From the NCBI GenBank assembly GCA_030536685.1, contig JAUNPP010000002.1:35906-99905 (forward strand): a stretch of DNA of 64,000 nucleotides. Direction: 5' to 3'. A program made the position numbers and the translations under genes. A model generated the notes under the pieces. It worked only from the letters and a program-made list of their open reading frames with translations. It was not told the origin of the DNA and ran no database searches. Of this stretch, positions 44,713 to 53,943 are shown in pieces. Source of the DNA: Lachnospiraceae bacterium. GTDB lineage: Bacteria > Bacillota > Clostridia > Lachnospirales > Lachnospiraceae. Position 1 is the stretch's first letter, and every line of letters starts with the position of its first letter.

Positions 44713-47700
44713 TCAACTTTCTTTGAATTTTTTTCCTATGCATTCCACCATCTTCAAAATCCTGTCAAATTCCTGCATCTGTTTTGCAGCCGACCTTCCT
44801 TCCAGCCTGCACACCGCAATCTGCTGCAGCATCCGATAGCGATCCGACAGCGGGTACGCCACACTGTTTCCAGGCTCATAATTCCAATTTGATTTCGTCT
44901 GCCAGGCAGTTGACTGATTTCCCAGATGAAAACGATAATATGCGGTTTCTCCTGCAAACAGAACAATTCCGGCTGAATACAAACACGCATATGCCTGATC
45001 TGCCGTTATACGGTATCTTTTTTCTTCTCCCTCAATATAATACTCTGCCTGAACCTTCACTCTTCCGGCTGTTATTGCATCATACAGCTCTGCAGAAATC
45101 CCTTCCTGTTTTGAAAGATTCACCTGTATAACAGGAAATGCATCAAAACCAAATTCAGCGGCCTCCTCCTGAACAAAATCCAGCAGGATTCCCTGATCCA
45201 GCAGATTCTGACACATCTCTTTCAGAACAATATGTTCAATCTCATGATTCAGCCCTGATTCATGATCATATTTCAAACATGCCAGCTGACAGGGATTTGT
45301 CAAACTGCTGATATCTCCTGCATGAATCACAACACTTTGAAGTGCTGCTACAACATCCATCTCCAGTTCACACCATTCACACAAATAGGAGCTGCAGATT
45401 CGATTCAGAGCTGCCTGTATTAGTAATTCTGCATGTCCCAGATTCACTGAAGCCGCAAATACCTCCTGAAACAGATTAAAATCAGTTTCTTTTTTCATCG
45501 TCAGGCGAAGCAGCAGCTTCCGGTTCAATTCCGGACAGAAAATCCGGCGTCTCTGACAGGCCCGGAATAATTGTATCAACTGATCCAATCCCCCGCTGAA
45601 GCTTTGTGAGAGAAACTGCAGCAGAACATCATCCAGCAGATTTTTATCCATAAGATCTGATAGAAGATTTATCAGCTTCTTATTTGATTTGTTCTCCGGA
45701 TATTGTGCAAGAACCCCTGCCAGTTCAAGCAGCAACTCGGTATCTACAGTACCTGTGGGAAGATACACCAGCAGCTCGGAAGCCTCTGTATAATATCCTT
45801 TCTGTATCAGAATCCCTGTAAAGTCTGCCAGCTGTTTCTGATCCATCATCCCTACGCATCGGCACAGACCTCGAAAATCCAGATTTGCACTCACAAATTC
45901 GGGGAGTTTGCCTAATATAAAATCAAGCAGCTGCTTTCTGAATCCCATATCCAGAGACTTATCCTTCAGATACTGCAGACACAGACGAAAATCACACTCG
46001 CCATAGGCTTTTTGCTGTATCCGCTCATACGTTTTCAAAAGAAGAAGCGGCTCATCATCCAGACAAAGCTGTTCACAGGAATGTATCAGCTCCTCTTTCT
46101 GTATCAGGGAACGTATCTGCAGATTCACCCCATCAACCCGCTTTCCCAAACGATTCTTCAGGTAAAATCTACCGCTTCCCCCGGGAGCCCACAAACAGGC
46201 TCTTCCATCTCTGAAAATTCCCCTCTGCGCTTCCTTGTAAATTCCGCTTTGATAAACAATTTCATATCCATCCGGCACCTCTGCAGCTGCCTCAACCAGA
46301 TAAAGCATCGGAAGCAAAGCCCGCGCCAGCTCTGAATCCAGCATATCCGCCGTCAGGATTTTATCTGCCAGCACAGCCAGATCCTCGCTCCAGCTGCTTC
46401 TCATAATCTGTTTACAGAGGAATTCTTCCATCTTAGGCTTGTATTTGCCGAAGATCTGTGGATCCTCCTTATAAAACTGTAGTATATTCAGGCAAAGTCT
46501 GGTATAAATCTGAGCATTCACATACTCATCCTCTAAAAAATAAAGTAAAATATCTCTTTTTACAGGTTTTTCATAATTGCCGGGCACAGTATACATATAA
46601 TAATCATATAATCTTGCAATCCCTATGCCATCATTCACCGCCTGCTCAAAATATACAAATTTCTTTTCATTCCTGACATCACACCGGATCATCACCATAC
46701 ATAAAGCTGCAAGAAGCGGTTTCGATGGATATTCTCTATATAACGCCTCATATACATGCCAGATGTATGGCGTATATCGTTCCGGCCGGCATCTTGCTAT
46801 CTGTTCTGCCAGCTCTTTAGATATCATCCTGCTCCTGACGCCCTCATAGCTGCATCTTTCAGCAAATGGAGAAAGACCGGTATCCAGCAGCCTTCCAACC
46901 TCCGGATTTTGAAACAGACAGGCTCCGTAAAAATACAGATATGGACTATTATTTCCGCACTGATACAATTCCGACAGCATTTCCCATAAATCCATCGGTA
47001 TGCTGTTCTCCAGATTCAGACAATCTCCGCATAAAATCAGCACCAGATCCGGATCTAAAGGCTCCTTCTCCAGACTCATCGTTATATAATCTCTTAACTG
47101 CTGCTTTCTGACACCAGCCTCACGGAACTGCTTTGTGGCCCGCGCAAGGCGATACTGCAGATCAAGCAGCATGCAATATTCCGTATAATGCTTTTTTTTA
47201 GAAGCCAGAACCACACCCCGGATACGGCTCTCCAGCCTGGATGCATATACCAGATCTCCTGCTTCCAAAACAGCTGCTGCCTCATACAGTCTATAGCGGA
47301 CACAATCCGGATTCAGCCGCACAAGCAGCTGGATTTCTGACAGCAGCTGTTCCTGCAGTTCTTTCTGACGCCCCACATCCCTTTTCTGTTTCTGGAGAAT
47401 CAGCTTTTCCCTGTTTAAACGGGTAATCTTTATCAGTTCTTCCCTGATTTTGGATTCAAAAGAACGCTGTCTGCCATTCTTCCCTTTCGTTTTGAAAGCC
47501 CCGTCTTTTGTTCCTGATGTGCCTTCTGCTCCTGACATGCCTTCTGTTTCCGATGATTCTGAAGGCTGTTTTTCTGCTTTTAGCTGTAAAGGAATAACTA
47601 TTTCTCCACCATTATAACAAATCAGCACCCCATCTGTACTGTGTTCTTCGAGACAGGAAACCTTTCCCGGAATCAGTTCATAATGTAAGGTCGTATTTCC

Positions 47701-47922
47701 CTGAAAGCATGACTCCTTCAAAAGAATCACAGGATGAAGAGACTTTGCAGTTCCCAGGATTTCCACATCATTCTTACTGTAAACAGCAATAGAACCACAA
47801 TGTCTGTTCCTTCCATCCCAGACAATCCCTTCTTTTTCCACACTGATTGCAGCCTGTGCATAGAGCTTCTCCAGGCTGCCCTTTGCCATCCTTTCCAGAA
47901 CCGGTTTAAAAACAACTGTCAT
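44713..47922 (-). CDS. Large helical-repeat protein (DUF5717)
   Basis: Very large protein, 1069 residues. The N-terminal 110 residues look beta-rich, then a low-complexity linker (about 118-150, rich in Ser, Glu, Gly with repeats like EGMSGAEGTSG) leads to some 800 residues of helical, TPR/HEAT-like repeats with many Leu and Cys. No enzyme motif, signal or membrane span is seen. I associate it with DUF5717, a clostridial family of unknown function. Its ATG overlaps the rarA stop (ATGA), so it is coupled to rarA. The Hsp70-like gene follows by 8 nt. The three-gene unit looks conserved in design but undescribed. Confidence 0.8.
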   Translation of the reverse strand: MTVVFKPVLERMAKGSLEKLYAQAAISVEKEGIVWDGRNRHCGSIAVYSKNDVEILGTAKSLHPVILLKESCFQGNTTLHYELIPGKVSCLEEHSTDGVLICYNGGEIVIPLQLKAEKQPSESSETEGMSGAEGTSGTKDGAFKTKGKNGRQRSFESKIREELIKITRLNREKLILQKQKRDVGRQKELQEQLLSEIQLLVRLNPDCVRYRLYEAAAVLEAGDLVYASRLESRIRGVVLASKKKHYTEYCMLLDLQYRLARATKQFREAGVRKQQLRDYITMSLEKEPLDPDLVLILCGDCLNLENSIPMDLWEMLSELYQCGNNSPYLYFYGACLFQNPEVGRLLDTGLSPFAERCSYEGVRSRMISKELAEQIARCRPERYTPYIWHVYEALYREYPSKPLLAALCMVMIRCDVRNEKKFVYFEQAVNDGIGIARLYDYYMYTVPGNYEKPVKRDILLYFLEDEYVNAQIYTRLCLNILQFYKEDPQIFGKYKPKMEEFLCKQIMRSSWSEDLAVLADKILTADMLDSELARALLPMLYLVEAAAEVPDGYEIVYQSGIYKEAQRGIFRDGRACLWAPGGSGRFYLKNRLGKRVDGVNLQIRSLIQKEELIHSCEQLCLDDEPLLLLKTYERIQQKAYGECDFRLCLQYLKDKSLDMGFRKQLLDFILGKLPEFVSANLDFRGLCRCVGMMDQKQLADFTGILIQKGYYTEASELLVYLPTGTVDTELLLELAGVLAQYPENKSNKKLINLLSDLMDKNLLDDVLLQFLSQSFSGGLDQLIQLFRACQRRRIFCPELNRKLLLRLTMKKETDFNLFQEVFAASVNLGHAELLIQAALNRICSSYLCEWCELEMDVVAALQSVVIHAGDISSLTNPCQLACLKYDHESGLNHEIEHIVLKEMCQNLLDQGILLDFVQEEAAEFGFDAFPVIQVNLSKQEGISAELYDAITAGRVKVQAEYYIEGEEKRYRITADQAYACLYSAGIVLFAGETAYYRFHLGNQSTAWQTKSNWNYEPGNSVAYPLSDRYRMLQQIAVCRLEGRSAAKQMQEFDRILKMVECIGKKFKES

Positions 47923-49256
47923 TCCTTATCCTCTGTTTCTCTGTTTCGTAAATGTTCCAATCTTTCCGCCATCTTTTTTTCATATCCCAGATTCCCCGGA
48001 TGGTAGAAAGTCACTCCCGTTAATTCATCTGGCAAATACTGCTGTTTTACATAATGCTCAGGGTAAGCATGTGCATACTGATAGGTAGTACCATGACCAA
48101 GCTTTTCTGCCCCGCTGTAATGTGCATCCTGCAAATGAGGGGGGATTGTAACGATTTTTCGCTTTCTGACATCCTCCAGCGCCTGGTCGATTGCCATATA
48201 AGAACTGTTGCTTTTGGGTGCGCAGGCTACATATACTGCCGCCTGAGACAGAATGATCCTTGCCTCCGGCATTCCCAGACGCTCTGCTGCCTGTGCTGCT
48301 GCGACAGCCACAACCAATGCCTGCGGATCTGCATTTCCCACATCCTCTGATGCACAGATCATGATCCGGCGAGCAAGAAAACGGATATCTTCCCCTGCAT
48401 GAAGCATTCTCGCCAGATAATACACTGCTGCATCCGGGTCAGAGCCGCGCATGCTTTTAATAAATGCAGATATGGTATCATAATGGTTATCTCCCTTTTT
48501 ATCATACCGAACCGCTCTTTTTTGTATACACTCCTCTGCAACCTGCAGAGTAATGTGAACCTGTCTGTTTTCATCCTGCGGCGTCGTCAGCACTGCCAGT
48601 TCAATTGCATTGAGGGCCATACGGGCATCGCCTCCTGAAACCTGAGCAAGAAAACGGCACGCATCTTCATCCAGCACAGGAGAAAAACTTCCCATGCCTC
48701 TTTTTTCATCCTCTACCGCCCGTTTTAACAGGAGCATAACATCCTCTGCTGATAACGGCTTTAATTCAAATACCATAGAACGGGACAAAAGCGCCCCGTT
48801 CACTTCAAAATACGGATTTTCTGTCGTAGCGCCAATCAAAATGATTGTTCCATCTTCAACAAATGGAAGCAGATAATCCTGCTGTCCTTTATTAAAACGG
48901 TGAATCTCATCCACAAACAGGATTGTTTTTTTGCCATACATTCCAGCAAGCTCTTTTGCCTGTTCTACTACACCCTCCATATCCTTTTTACCGGCAGATG
49001 TCGCATTGATCTGCTGAAAGCTGGAACTGGTCGTATTGGCAATTACCTTCGCCAGCGTAGTTTTTCCGGTTCCGGGCGGGCCATAGAAAATCAAAGAACT
49101 TATTTTATCTGCCTGTATTGCTCTGTACAGTAATTTATCCGGTGCCAGAATATGTTTCTGACCTACCACCTCAGAAAGTGTCTGCGGACGCAGCCGGGAA
49201 GCTAACGGAGCCTCACTTTCCTTTTTTTTCTCATTCATATATTCAAATAAATCCAT
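47919..49256 (-). CDS. rarA: Replication-associated recombination protein A (AAA ATPase)
   Basis: Clamp-loader-like AAA ATPase that acts at stalled replication forks. Walker A is YGPPGTGKTT (about 59-68), Walker B LFVDEIHRFNKGQQD, and the C-terminal tetramerisation part has the conserved HYSGAEKLGHGTTYQYAH segment. Length 445 is typical. GGGAGAA precedes the ATG. It has its own promoter and heads the transcript that continues into the DUF5717/5716/TPR genes. Confidence 0.96.
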   Translation of the reverse strand: MDLFEYMNEKKKESEAPLASRLRPQTLSEVVGQKHILAPDKLLYRAIQADKISSLIFYGPPGTGKTTLAKVIANTTSSSFQQINATSAGKKDMEGVVEQAKELAGMYGKKTILFVDEIHRFNKGQQDYLLPFVEDGTIILIGATTENPYFEVNGALLSRSMVFELKPLSAEDVMLLLKRAVEDEKRGMGSFSPVLDEDACRFLAQVSGGDARMALNAIELAVLTTPQDENRQVHITLQVAEECIQKRAVRYDKKGDNHYDTISAFIKSMRGSDPDAAVYYLARMLHAGEDIRFLARRIMICASEDVGNADPQALVVAVAAAQAAERLGMPEARIILSQAAVYVACAPKSNSSYMAIDQALEDVRKRKIVTIPPHLQDAHYSGAEKLGHGTTYQYAHAYPEHYVKQQYLPDELTGVTFYHPGNLGYEKKMAERLEHLRNRETEDKE

Positions 49257-49291
49257 AATTCTCCCTGATCATCTTAAAAAGATTTTTCCTT

Positions 49292-49320
49292 ATTATATCA
49301 GTGACCTCTGGATTATTCAA
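49292..49320 (-). promoter_or_regulatory. Promoter of rarA
   Basis: -35 TTGAAT (complement of 49315-49320), 17-bp spacer, extended -10 TGATATAAT (perfect hexamer at 49292-49297). The -35 overlaps the end of the deacetylase gene. Confidence 0.7.
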
Positions 49321-50098
49321 TCATAATCTCTTCTACCGTACAGAAGCGGTACCCCCTTTCCAGAAAAATATCCGCCACCTTCAACGCCGCATCTACAGAA
49401 GTTTCATACACATCATGAAGCAGAATAATCGAGCCATCCTTTGTCTGTTTCAGAATACTTCTTACAATAGCATCCGTATCCTGCACTTTCCAGTCATAGG
49501 GATCTACATCCCACAACACAGTTTCCAGACTGGTTTCTTCCTGAAGCGTATCGTTCCAGGAGCCAAACGGAGGCCTGATATACTCGGGACAAAATCCCGC
49601 TGCCCGGTAAATGATATCCTGTGTTCGCTGTATCTCCTCCAGCGCGCTGTTTCTGCTGCAGGCGGTCAGCTGAATATGAGAATACGTATGGTTTCCAACC
49701 TGATTTCCATCTTCAAGCATCTGTTTGATCAATTCCGGGTGCTCCTCCGCACTCTTGCCGATCACAAAAAAAGTAGCTCGAATTCCTCTTTTTTTTAATC
49801 CGTCAAGCAGCTTTTGCGTCCAGACAGGATGAGGACCGTCATCAAAGGTAAATGCTATCTCAATATCACCCTCCGCATCATTCTCTGCATCATTATCTGC
49901 ATCATAATCCGCAACGCTGTCAGTATCATCCTCTGCAGCTTCTGCGGATGTATACGCCATTTCTATCCTGTTCTTCAGATTGTCTGCTTCCCCGGTGTCG
50001 CCCTGATGACTGCCAATCATGATCCATGCAGTTACAACGCCAAAAAACAATATCTGTGCCAGCCTTACCCACAGCGAACCACTTTTATAATTCTTCAC
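49313..50098 (-). CDS. Polysaccharide deacetylase, membrane-anchored
   Basis: NodB-fold deacetylase acting outside the cell on peptidoglycan, chitin-like or exopolysaccharide N-acetyl groups. An N-terminal span (about 12-27) anchors it. An acidic Asp/Glu-rich spacer (about 50-75, DYDADNDAENDAEGD-like) precedes the catalytic domain. Catalytic motifs are FTFDDGPHPVW, NHTYSHIQLT and RPPFGSWND, then the late VLWDVDPYDW. GTG start at 50098 has AGGA 7 nt upstream. It lies 53 nt after the last Tad-like gene and may belong to the same transcript. Substrate is unknown. Confidence 0.92.
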   Translation of the reverse strand: MKNYKSGSLWVRLAQILFFGVVTAWIMIGSHQGDTGEADNLKNRIEMAYTSAEAAEDDTDSVADYDADNDAENDAEGDIEIAFTFDDGPHPVWTQKLLDGLKKRGIRATFFVIGKSAEEHPELIKQMLEDGNQVGNHTYSHIQLTACSRNSALEEIQRTQDIIYRAAGFCPEYIRPPFGSWNDTLQEETSLETVLWDVDPYDWKVQDTDAIVRSILKQTKDGSIILLHDVYETSVDAALKVADIFLERGYRFCTVEEIMIE

Positions 50099-50151
50099 TA
50101 CGAATTCCTGAAAAGTGTTCTTAACACAGAATATGTCTTTACAGCCTGCAT

Positions 50152-50526
50152 TTATACCTGTGTGAGGACGGCATATTTCCGGCAGACCGCCTGTCCCTTT
50201 TCACCTCCAGGGAGAATATAATCTGAAACTACCTCCACATCCATAACACCCTTCTTTACATCGACCTCATAGCCCTTAACCGTATACTCTGCCTCTGCTC
50301 CTGAAATCAGCATCAGCTCCCCCAGAAAATCGGCATATAACTCCCGATTATTTTTTATTGCATAGCTTTTGCGGATTCCCGCTTCCGACAGGCTGTGGCG
50401 CATCGCCATCTCCACTGCCATCTCCAGTTCTTCCTGGTGCAGCTGCCTGCTTTCCATTGTACAGACGCAATGAAGCGCTCCTATCAGAAAAGCTGTCATC
50501 AAAAATGCTGCTGTTAATACTCTCAT
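50152..50526 (-). CDS. TadE/F-like small membrane protein (minor pilin candidate)
   Basis: Protein of 124 residues with an N-terminal hydrophobic segment (about 4-22) followed by a soluble domain, the plan of pseudopilins and TadE/TadF proteins. No enzyme motif. It overlaps the previous gene's stop by 4 nt (ATGA). Last gene of the Tad-like run. Family call is by plan and context, not by a clear signature. Confidence 0.7.
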   Translation of the reverse strand: MRVLTAAFLMTAFLIGALHCVCTMESRQLHQEELEMAVEMAMRHSLSEAGIRKSYAIKNNRELYADFLGELMLISGAEAEYTVKGYEVDVKKGVMDVEVVSDYILPGGEKGQAVCRKYAVLTQV

Positions 50527-51824
50527 GCAAACTTCCTCCTGATCAGTTCCGCATTCAGATGAATCCCCGCAAAACGACAGTTTTTTATTAATTCCCGAAT
50601 AATACCGATTGCTTCCTTATTATATTGATATTTCCAAACTACCTTCTGTGCATCCGAATGCTGATCCGGGTTCAGAAACTGCACCTGATATCGTTTTTGC
50701 TTCCATACTGCATAAAATGTTACATCCTTTTCCGGTACATAACTGCTCCCCGGTTTCCAGCACCTGAGCTTATCTGTTTCAGCCTGACTGCTGTCCGCAC
50801 CTAATACCTCCTGTTTGACCTTACTCCACCCCAGAAATTCGCAATCATCTCTGCTGATTTCCGGAAAAGTCACTTTTTCGTGCGACCAGAGTGCATAGAA
50901 GTCAATCTCTGTTCCATGTCGGTCCGACAGCTTCCATACCTCCTGCTGATCCCGATACTTTCTTTTTCCACCCGCTGTCATGCTCCACCCCAGAAAATGA
51001 TTTTTTATCATCGTGTACACCGGCTTTAGTTTTTCCCCTCTGAAGCTTCCACCACCTGGTTCAAAACAAACCGTAATGATATTCTGAAATCTGCACGGAT
51101 TCAAACGCTCCCGCGTATCGTAAAGAAATTCCTGTTTTTTCATGCTTCCCGAAGCCGAATCACTGTTTTTGTGATAGACCGCATACCAGTTCGAAGGCTG
51201 ATAGATTTTCAGTTCAATTCCATAATAGTGCGGCAGTGCCTCTTTTGTTTCCTTAGACCATGATGCCGCAGCTAAAATCTGCTCAGGACTTTCATAGATC
51301 GTTCCCTTAAAGCACACCGTTCCATCCTTTTTTTCAATTACAATCCCCTGAGACTCCGAATCTTTTACAAGGCAAAGATAAAAATCTATCTGAAAGCAGA
51401 TCTGGTGATTATACATCAGAGCTTTAAAATCCATATCCGGGTATTTCTTCTGCAGGCGCTTAAACAGGCTGTCATAGGAAACCTGATACAGGCTGTAGTA
51501 ATAAGAATCCTTTTGCACATAGCTGATTCTCCGGCAGCTTCCAATTCCCGAACCATCATCCAGAGCAATTCCAACCTCATAATTCCGTCCCGTTTCCAGC
51601 TTCATGGTAAACTTCTGTCCCTCCACACCATATCGGATTCCCGACGGATTGCCTGATTTTCCTCTGGATGCATAATAAAATGCACCCTCCTCAAACACCA
51701 TTCTCCGATTTCCGTATTTCTCATAAAATGTTACGGCATCAGAAAATGTTTTCCCTTCTGCCTGAACCGTTACGGCAGTCAGCCCTAAAAACCCTGTCAG
51801 AAAAACAATTCCCCCAAAAAGCAA
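50523..51824 (-). CDS. Secreted protein with InlB-type repeats; signal peptide disrupted by homopolymer
   Basis: Surface protein of at least 433 residues. Two InlB-like (Listeria-Bacteroides) repeats are visible: FLGWSMT...FYALW and FLGWSKV...FYAVW, near residues 280-380; FEPGGGSFRG marks the first. The annotated start is TTG 51824, which has no ribosome site and begins inside a hydrophobic stretch. If one T were removed from the T7 run at 51839-51845, an ATG at 51861 would open MHKREVFFCLAGALL, a normal signal peptide in frame. So the present sequence looks frameshifted by +1 T, by a sequencing error or real slippage. The gene lies in the middle of the Tad-like locus and may be its cargo or adhesin. 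Confidence 0.7.
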   Translation of the reverse strand: MLFGGIVFLTGFLGLTAVTVQAEGKTFSDAVTFYEKYGNRRMVFEEGAFYYASRGKSGNPSGIRYGVEGQKFTMKLETGRNYEVGIALDDGSGIGSCRRISYVQKDSYYYSLYQVSYDSLFKRLQKKYPDMDFKALMYNHQICFQIDFYLCLVKDSESQGIVIEKKDGTVCFKGTIYESPEQILAAASWSKETKEALPHYYGIELKIYQPSNWYAVYHKNSDSASGSMKKQEFLYDTRERLNPCRFQNIITVCFEPGGGSFRGEKLKPVYTMIKNHFLGWSMTAGGKRKYRDQQEVWKLSDRHGTEIDFYALWSHEKVTFPEISRDDCEFLGWSKVKQEVLGADSSQAETDKLRCWKPGSSYVPEKDVTFYAVWKQKRYQVQFLNPDQHSDAQKVVWKYQYNKEAIGIIRELIKNCRFAGIHLNAELIRRKFA

Positions 51825-51871
51825 TGCTCCTGCCAGACAAAAAAACCTCCCTCTTATGCATTCCCTTATTC

Positions 51872-52228
51872 TTACCGCGCGTATCCCTGAATCACTCCTT
51901 CCAGTTTCTCCTTTGTTTCACCGCTCTTTTCGGAGCTTATCATCGCAGGCACCTTCAAATCATAATATAGGCTCAAAAGAATACAGCTTTTTCCTTCTTT
52001 TTCTTCCAGAAATCTGCTTTCCAGTCGATATCCCTGTTCTAGCGCTTCCTCCTTGCACTGTTCCAGTACCTCTTCATCATTCCTGCTGTACTCGATCTGA
52101 TCGACAAGCTTCTGAAAACAGCTTCTTGCCTGCAGTATATACAGATTGGAACCAACTATCTGTACCAGAAAAATACATGCAATTCCAAGTAGAATCACCT
52201 GAACCATCGTTTCGATCCCAATTCGCAT
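51872..52228 (-). CDS. TadE-like pilus assembly protein
   Basis: Protein of 118 residues with a near N-terminal membrane span (about 7-24, after MRIGIETMVQ) and a soluble tail with Cys and charged residues: the TadE plan. AGGAGGGG lies 4 nt before the ATG. Its first 152 nt overlap the preceding gene in another frame. Part of the Tad-like operon between the TadB-like and InlB-like genes. The true family is not certain. Confidence 0.75.
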   Translation of the reverse strand: MRIGIETMVQVILLGIACIFLVQIVGSNLYILQARSCFQKLVDQIEYSRNDEEVLEQCKEEALEQGYRLESRFLEEKEGKSCILLSLYYDLKVPAMISSEKSGETKEKLEGVIQGYAR

Positions 52229-52517
52229 AAATCCCCTCCTTTTTTTGCTGCTTAGATCCCGTTTTCTGTTCTGCCAGTACACACCTGACATACGGCCTGC
52301 AGATCCGGTCATCATATTGTTTTTCGCAATCGTGTGTGTTCTGTCTTTGTACGGAAAGATACTGAAGATATTCCTGTCTCCACACACCCTCCACAAGCTG
52401 CTCCGCAATCTCCAGGGTAACTGCAGTGACCACAAGACTTACTACAAGAAGCAGCATAAACAGCATGCCCCAGGACTGCCCCGTTTTTTTCTTTTTCTTC
52501 TGATATTCATTATTCAT
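52077..52517 (-). CDS. Single-span membrane protein overlapping tadE-like gene
   Basis: Frame of 146 codons starting at ATG 52517, which overlaps the stop of the 35-residue ORF (ATGA). A basic start (EYQKKKKK) precedes a membrane span at about 17-35, then a soluble part. The last 50 codons overlap the TadE-like gene by 152 nt, an unusual same-strand overlap, so the real protein may end earlier through a frameshift near the A7 run at about 52245. The true end is not settled. Probably another TadE/F-like pilin component. Confidence 0.55.
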   Translation of the reverse strand: MNNEYQKKKKKTGQSWGMLFMLLLVVSLVVTAVTLEIAEQLVEGVWRQEYLQYLSVQRQNTHDCEKQYDDRICRPYVRCVLAEQKTGSKQQKKEGIYANWDRNDGSGDSTWNCMYFSGTDSWFQSVYTAGKKLFSEACRSDRVQQE

Positions 52518-52621
52518 AATGCCCCCATAAGACTGTACACATTCCCCATCACGGAAAGCAATACCTTCCCCATTAAAACCAGTATCAGACATCCGCCCAA
52601 TTCTTCCAGAAGATTCTTCAC
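52514..52621 (-). CDS. 35-residue hydrophobic micro-protein of the Tad-like operon
   Basis: Hand-translated: GTG start at 52621 with AGGAGG 7 nt upstream, reading MKNLLEELGGCLILVL then a hydrophobic tail ending VYSLMGAL. One membrane span (about 10-33). It lies 53 nt after the TadB-like gene and its stop overlaps the next ATG. Length and spacing fit a small Tad component or an assembly aid. Not similar to anything I recognise. Confidence 0.65.
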   Translation of the reverse strand: MKNLLEELGGCLILVLMGKVLLSVMGNVYSLMGAL

Positions 52622-52674
52622 ATTTTCACCTCCTGCGTCAATCCGCTCCCCCTCTCCTTCATCCTCTGTACAAC

Positions 52675-53943
52675 TTACCCTTTATACAGATGCATCCTTC
52701 CCAGGAAGGAAAAGAGCATCAGACTCAGATTTATGACAAGCACCGCCACAGAAACGAGCATCGGAAGCGCTGCAAGCATCCCCATCCATGACAGAACAGT
52801 ATCTGCCTTTAATTCATCCGCAACCTCCTCCATTCTCTGATTCTGTTCCAGCATTGCATAAATCTGTTCTCTGATTTCTTCTTTTCCCATATCGTTAATC
52901 GCATACAGCTGAAGCATCACTGCATGGACTTCAGGAAGCTCCAGCTCCTTCAAAAAATTCAGATATGGCTGAATCGAGACCGGATCTGCCTGCTGCTGCT
53001 GTATCAGCCTGTACAGAGGTCTGACCAGAACCTCCGGTGCATCATCCAGCGAATGCGCAATCGCAGTCTGTACATTCTCTGTCTGCAGACGAAGTATCAT
53101 ATCAAACATCCATTCTGAAAAATACAATCGGACTTCCTTTTCCAGCCGCCTGACCGCACGCAGATAACGGGGGCCATGCATGGACGATTCCAATCGAAGA
53201 TAAAGTTTCTCAATCTGCTGCATATCCAGCTGCCTGCTTTCCCGCTGATCTCCTGCAGACACTGTGCGAAACAGCAGATACAGAAGCTGAAATAAAAACA
53301 GGCCTGTCCCGGTGCAGATCTGATACGCAAGAAGCTCCGTCACGCGGCTTCCCGCCGGCATCATACGGACTACTGCCAGACAGATGAAACAGGAAAGCAC
53401 AATTGCCAGTACAAGACGGCTCTGAATGCTTTTTTTACGGCTCCAGAAAGCATTCTCGTACTTTTTCCAGGTTCTCAGCTGTTCCAGCAAAAGATTCAAA
53501 GCCGTAGTGCAGTCGCCTCCCTGCTCCTCAACCCGGATCAGGAAAGTATGAAGCTGACGCAGCAGCGGCATTCCATACTCTGCTTCAATCCCCGAAAATG
53601 CCGTCTGAAACAGGTTCTCCGAAACAACATCCTTTTCCAGCTGCTCTGCTGCCCTTGCAGTACACCGATAGAGCCTTCCTTCCGTTATAAGCGTCATATC
53701 ATGGAGGGCAGCCGGAATCTTATGGTGCTTGCGAAAGCTGTAGATCAGCTGCTCCATATAAAAATACCCTTCTTCCGCTCGCTGACGCAGATCCTCCTCT
53801 TTTTCCCTCTGCCGCTTCAGCACCAGAACCTGAATCCCCGAAACGATCCACAATACAGCCTGCACCGGCAGCTTCAATCTGCATAAAAAGGCGGTCGCCA
53901 GGAAAAAGGCCGGCATTCGAGCCAGCAGTATCAGCCTGTACAT
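52675..53943 (-). CDS. TadB-type inner membrane platform protein
   Basis: T2SSF-domain protein of 422 residues that forms the membrane platform for the Tad ATPase. Hydrophobic segments lie near 5-45, 175-230 and 395-418. I start at ATG 53943, with AGAGGA 9 nt upstream; this overlaps the ATPase stop by 13 nt. Only one such gene is present, whereas classical Tad loci have tadB and tadC. A single larger protein may replace both. Confidence 0.8.
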   Translation of the reverse strand: MYRLILLARMPAFFLATAFLCRLKLPVQAVLWIVSGIQVLVLKRQREKEEDLRQRAEEGYFYMEQLIYSFRKHHKIPAALHDMTLITEGRLYRCTARAAEQLEKDVVSENLFQTAFSGIEAEYGMPLLRQLHTFLIRVEEQGGDCTTALNLLLEQLRTWKKYENAFWSRKKSIQSRLVLAIVLSCFICLAVVRMMPAGSRVTELLAYQICTGTGLFLFQLLYLLFRTVSAGDQRESRQLDMQQIEKLYLRLESSMHGPRYLRAVRRLEKEVRLYFSEWMFDMILRLQTENVQTAIAHSLDDAPEVLVRPLYRLIQQQQADPVSIQPYLNFLKELELPEVHAVMLQLYAINDMGKEEIREQIYAMLEQNQRMEEVADELKADTVLSWMGMLAALPMLVSVAVLVINLSLMLFSFLGRMHLYKG

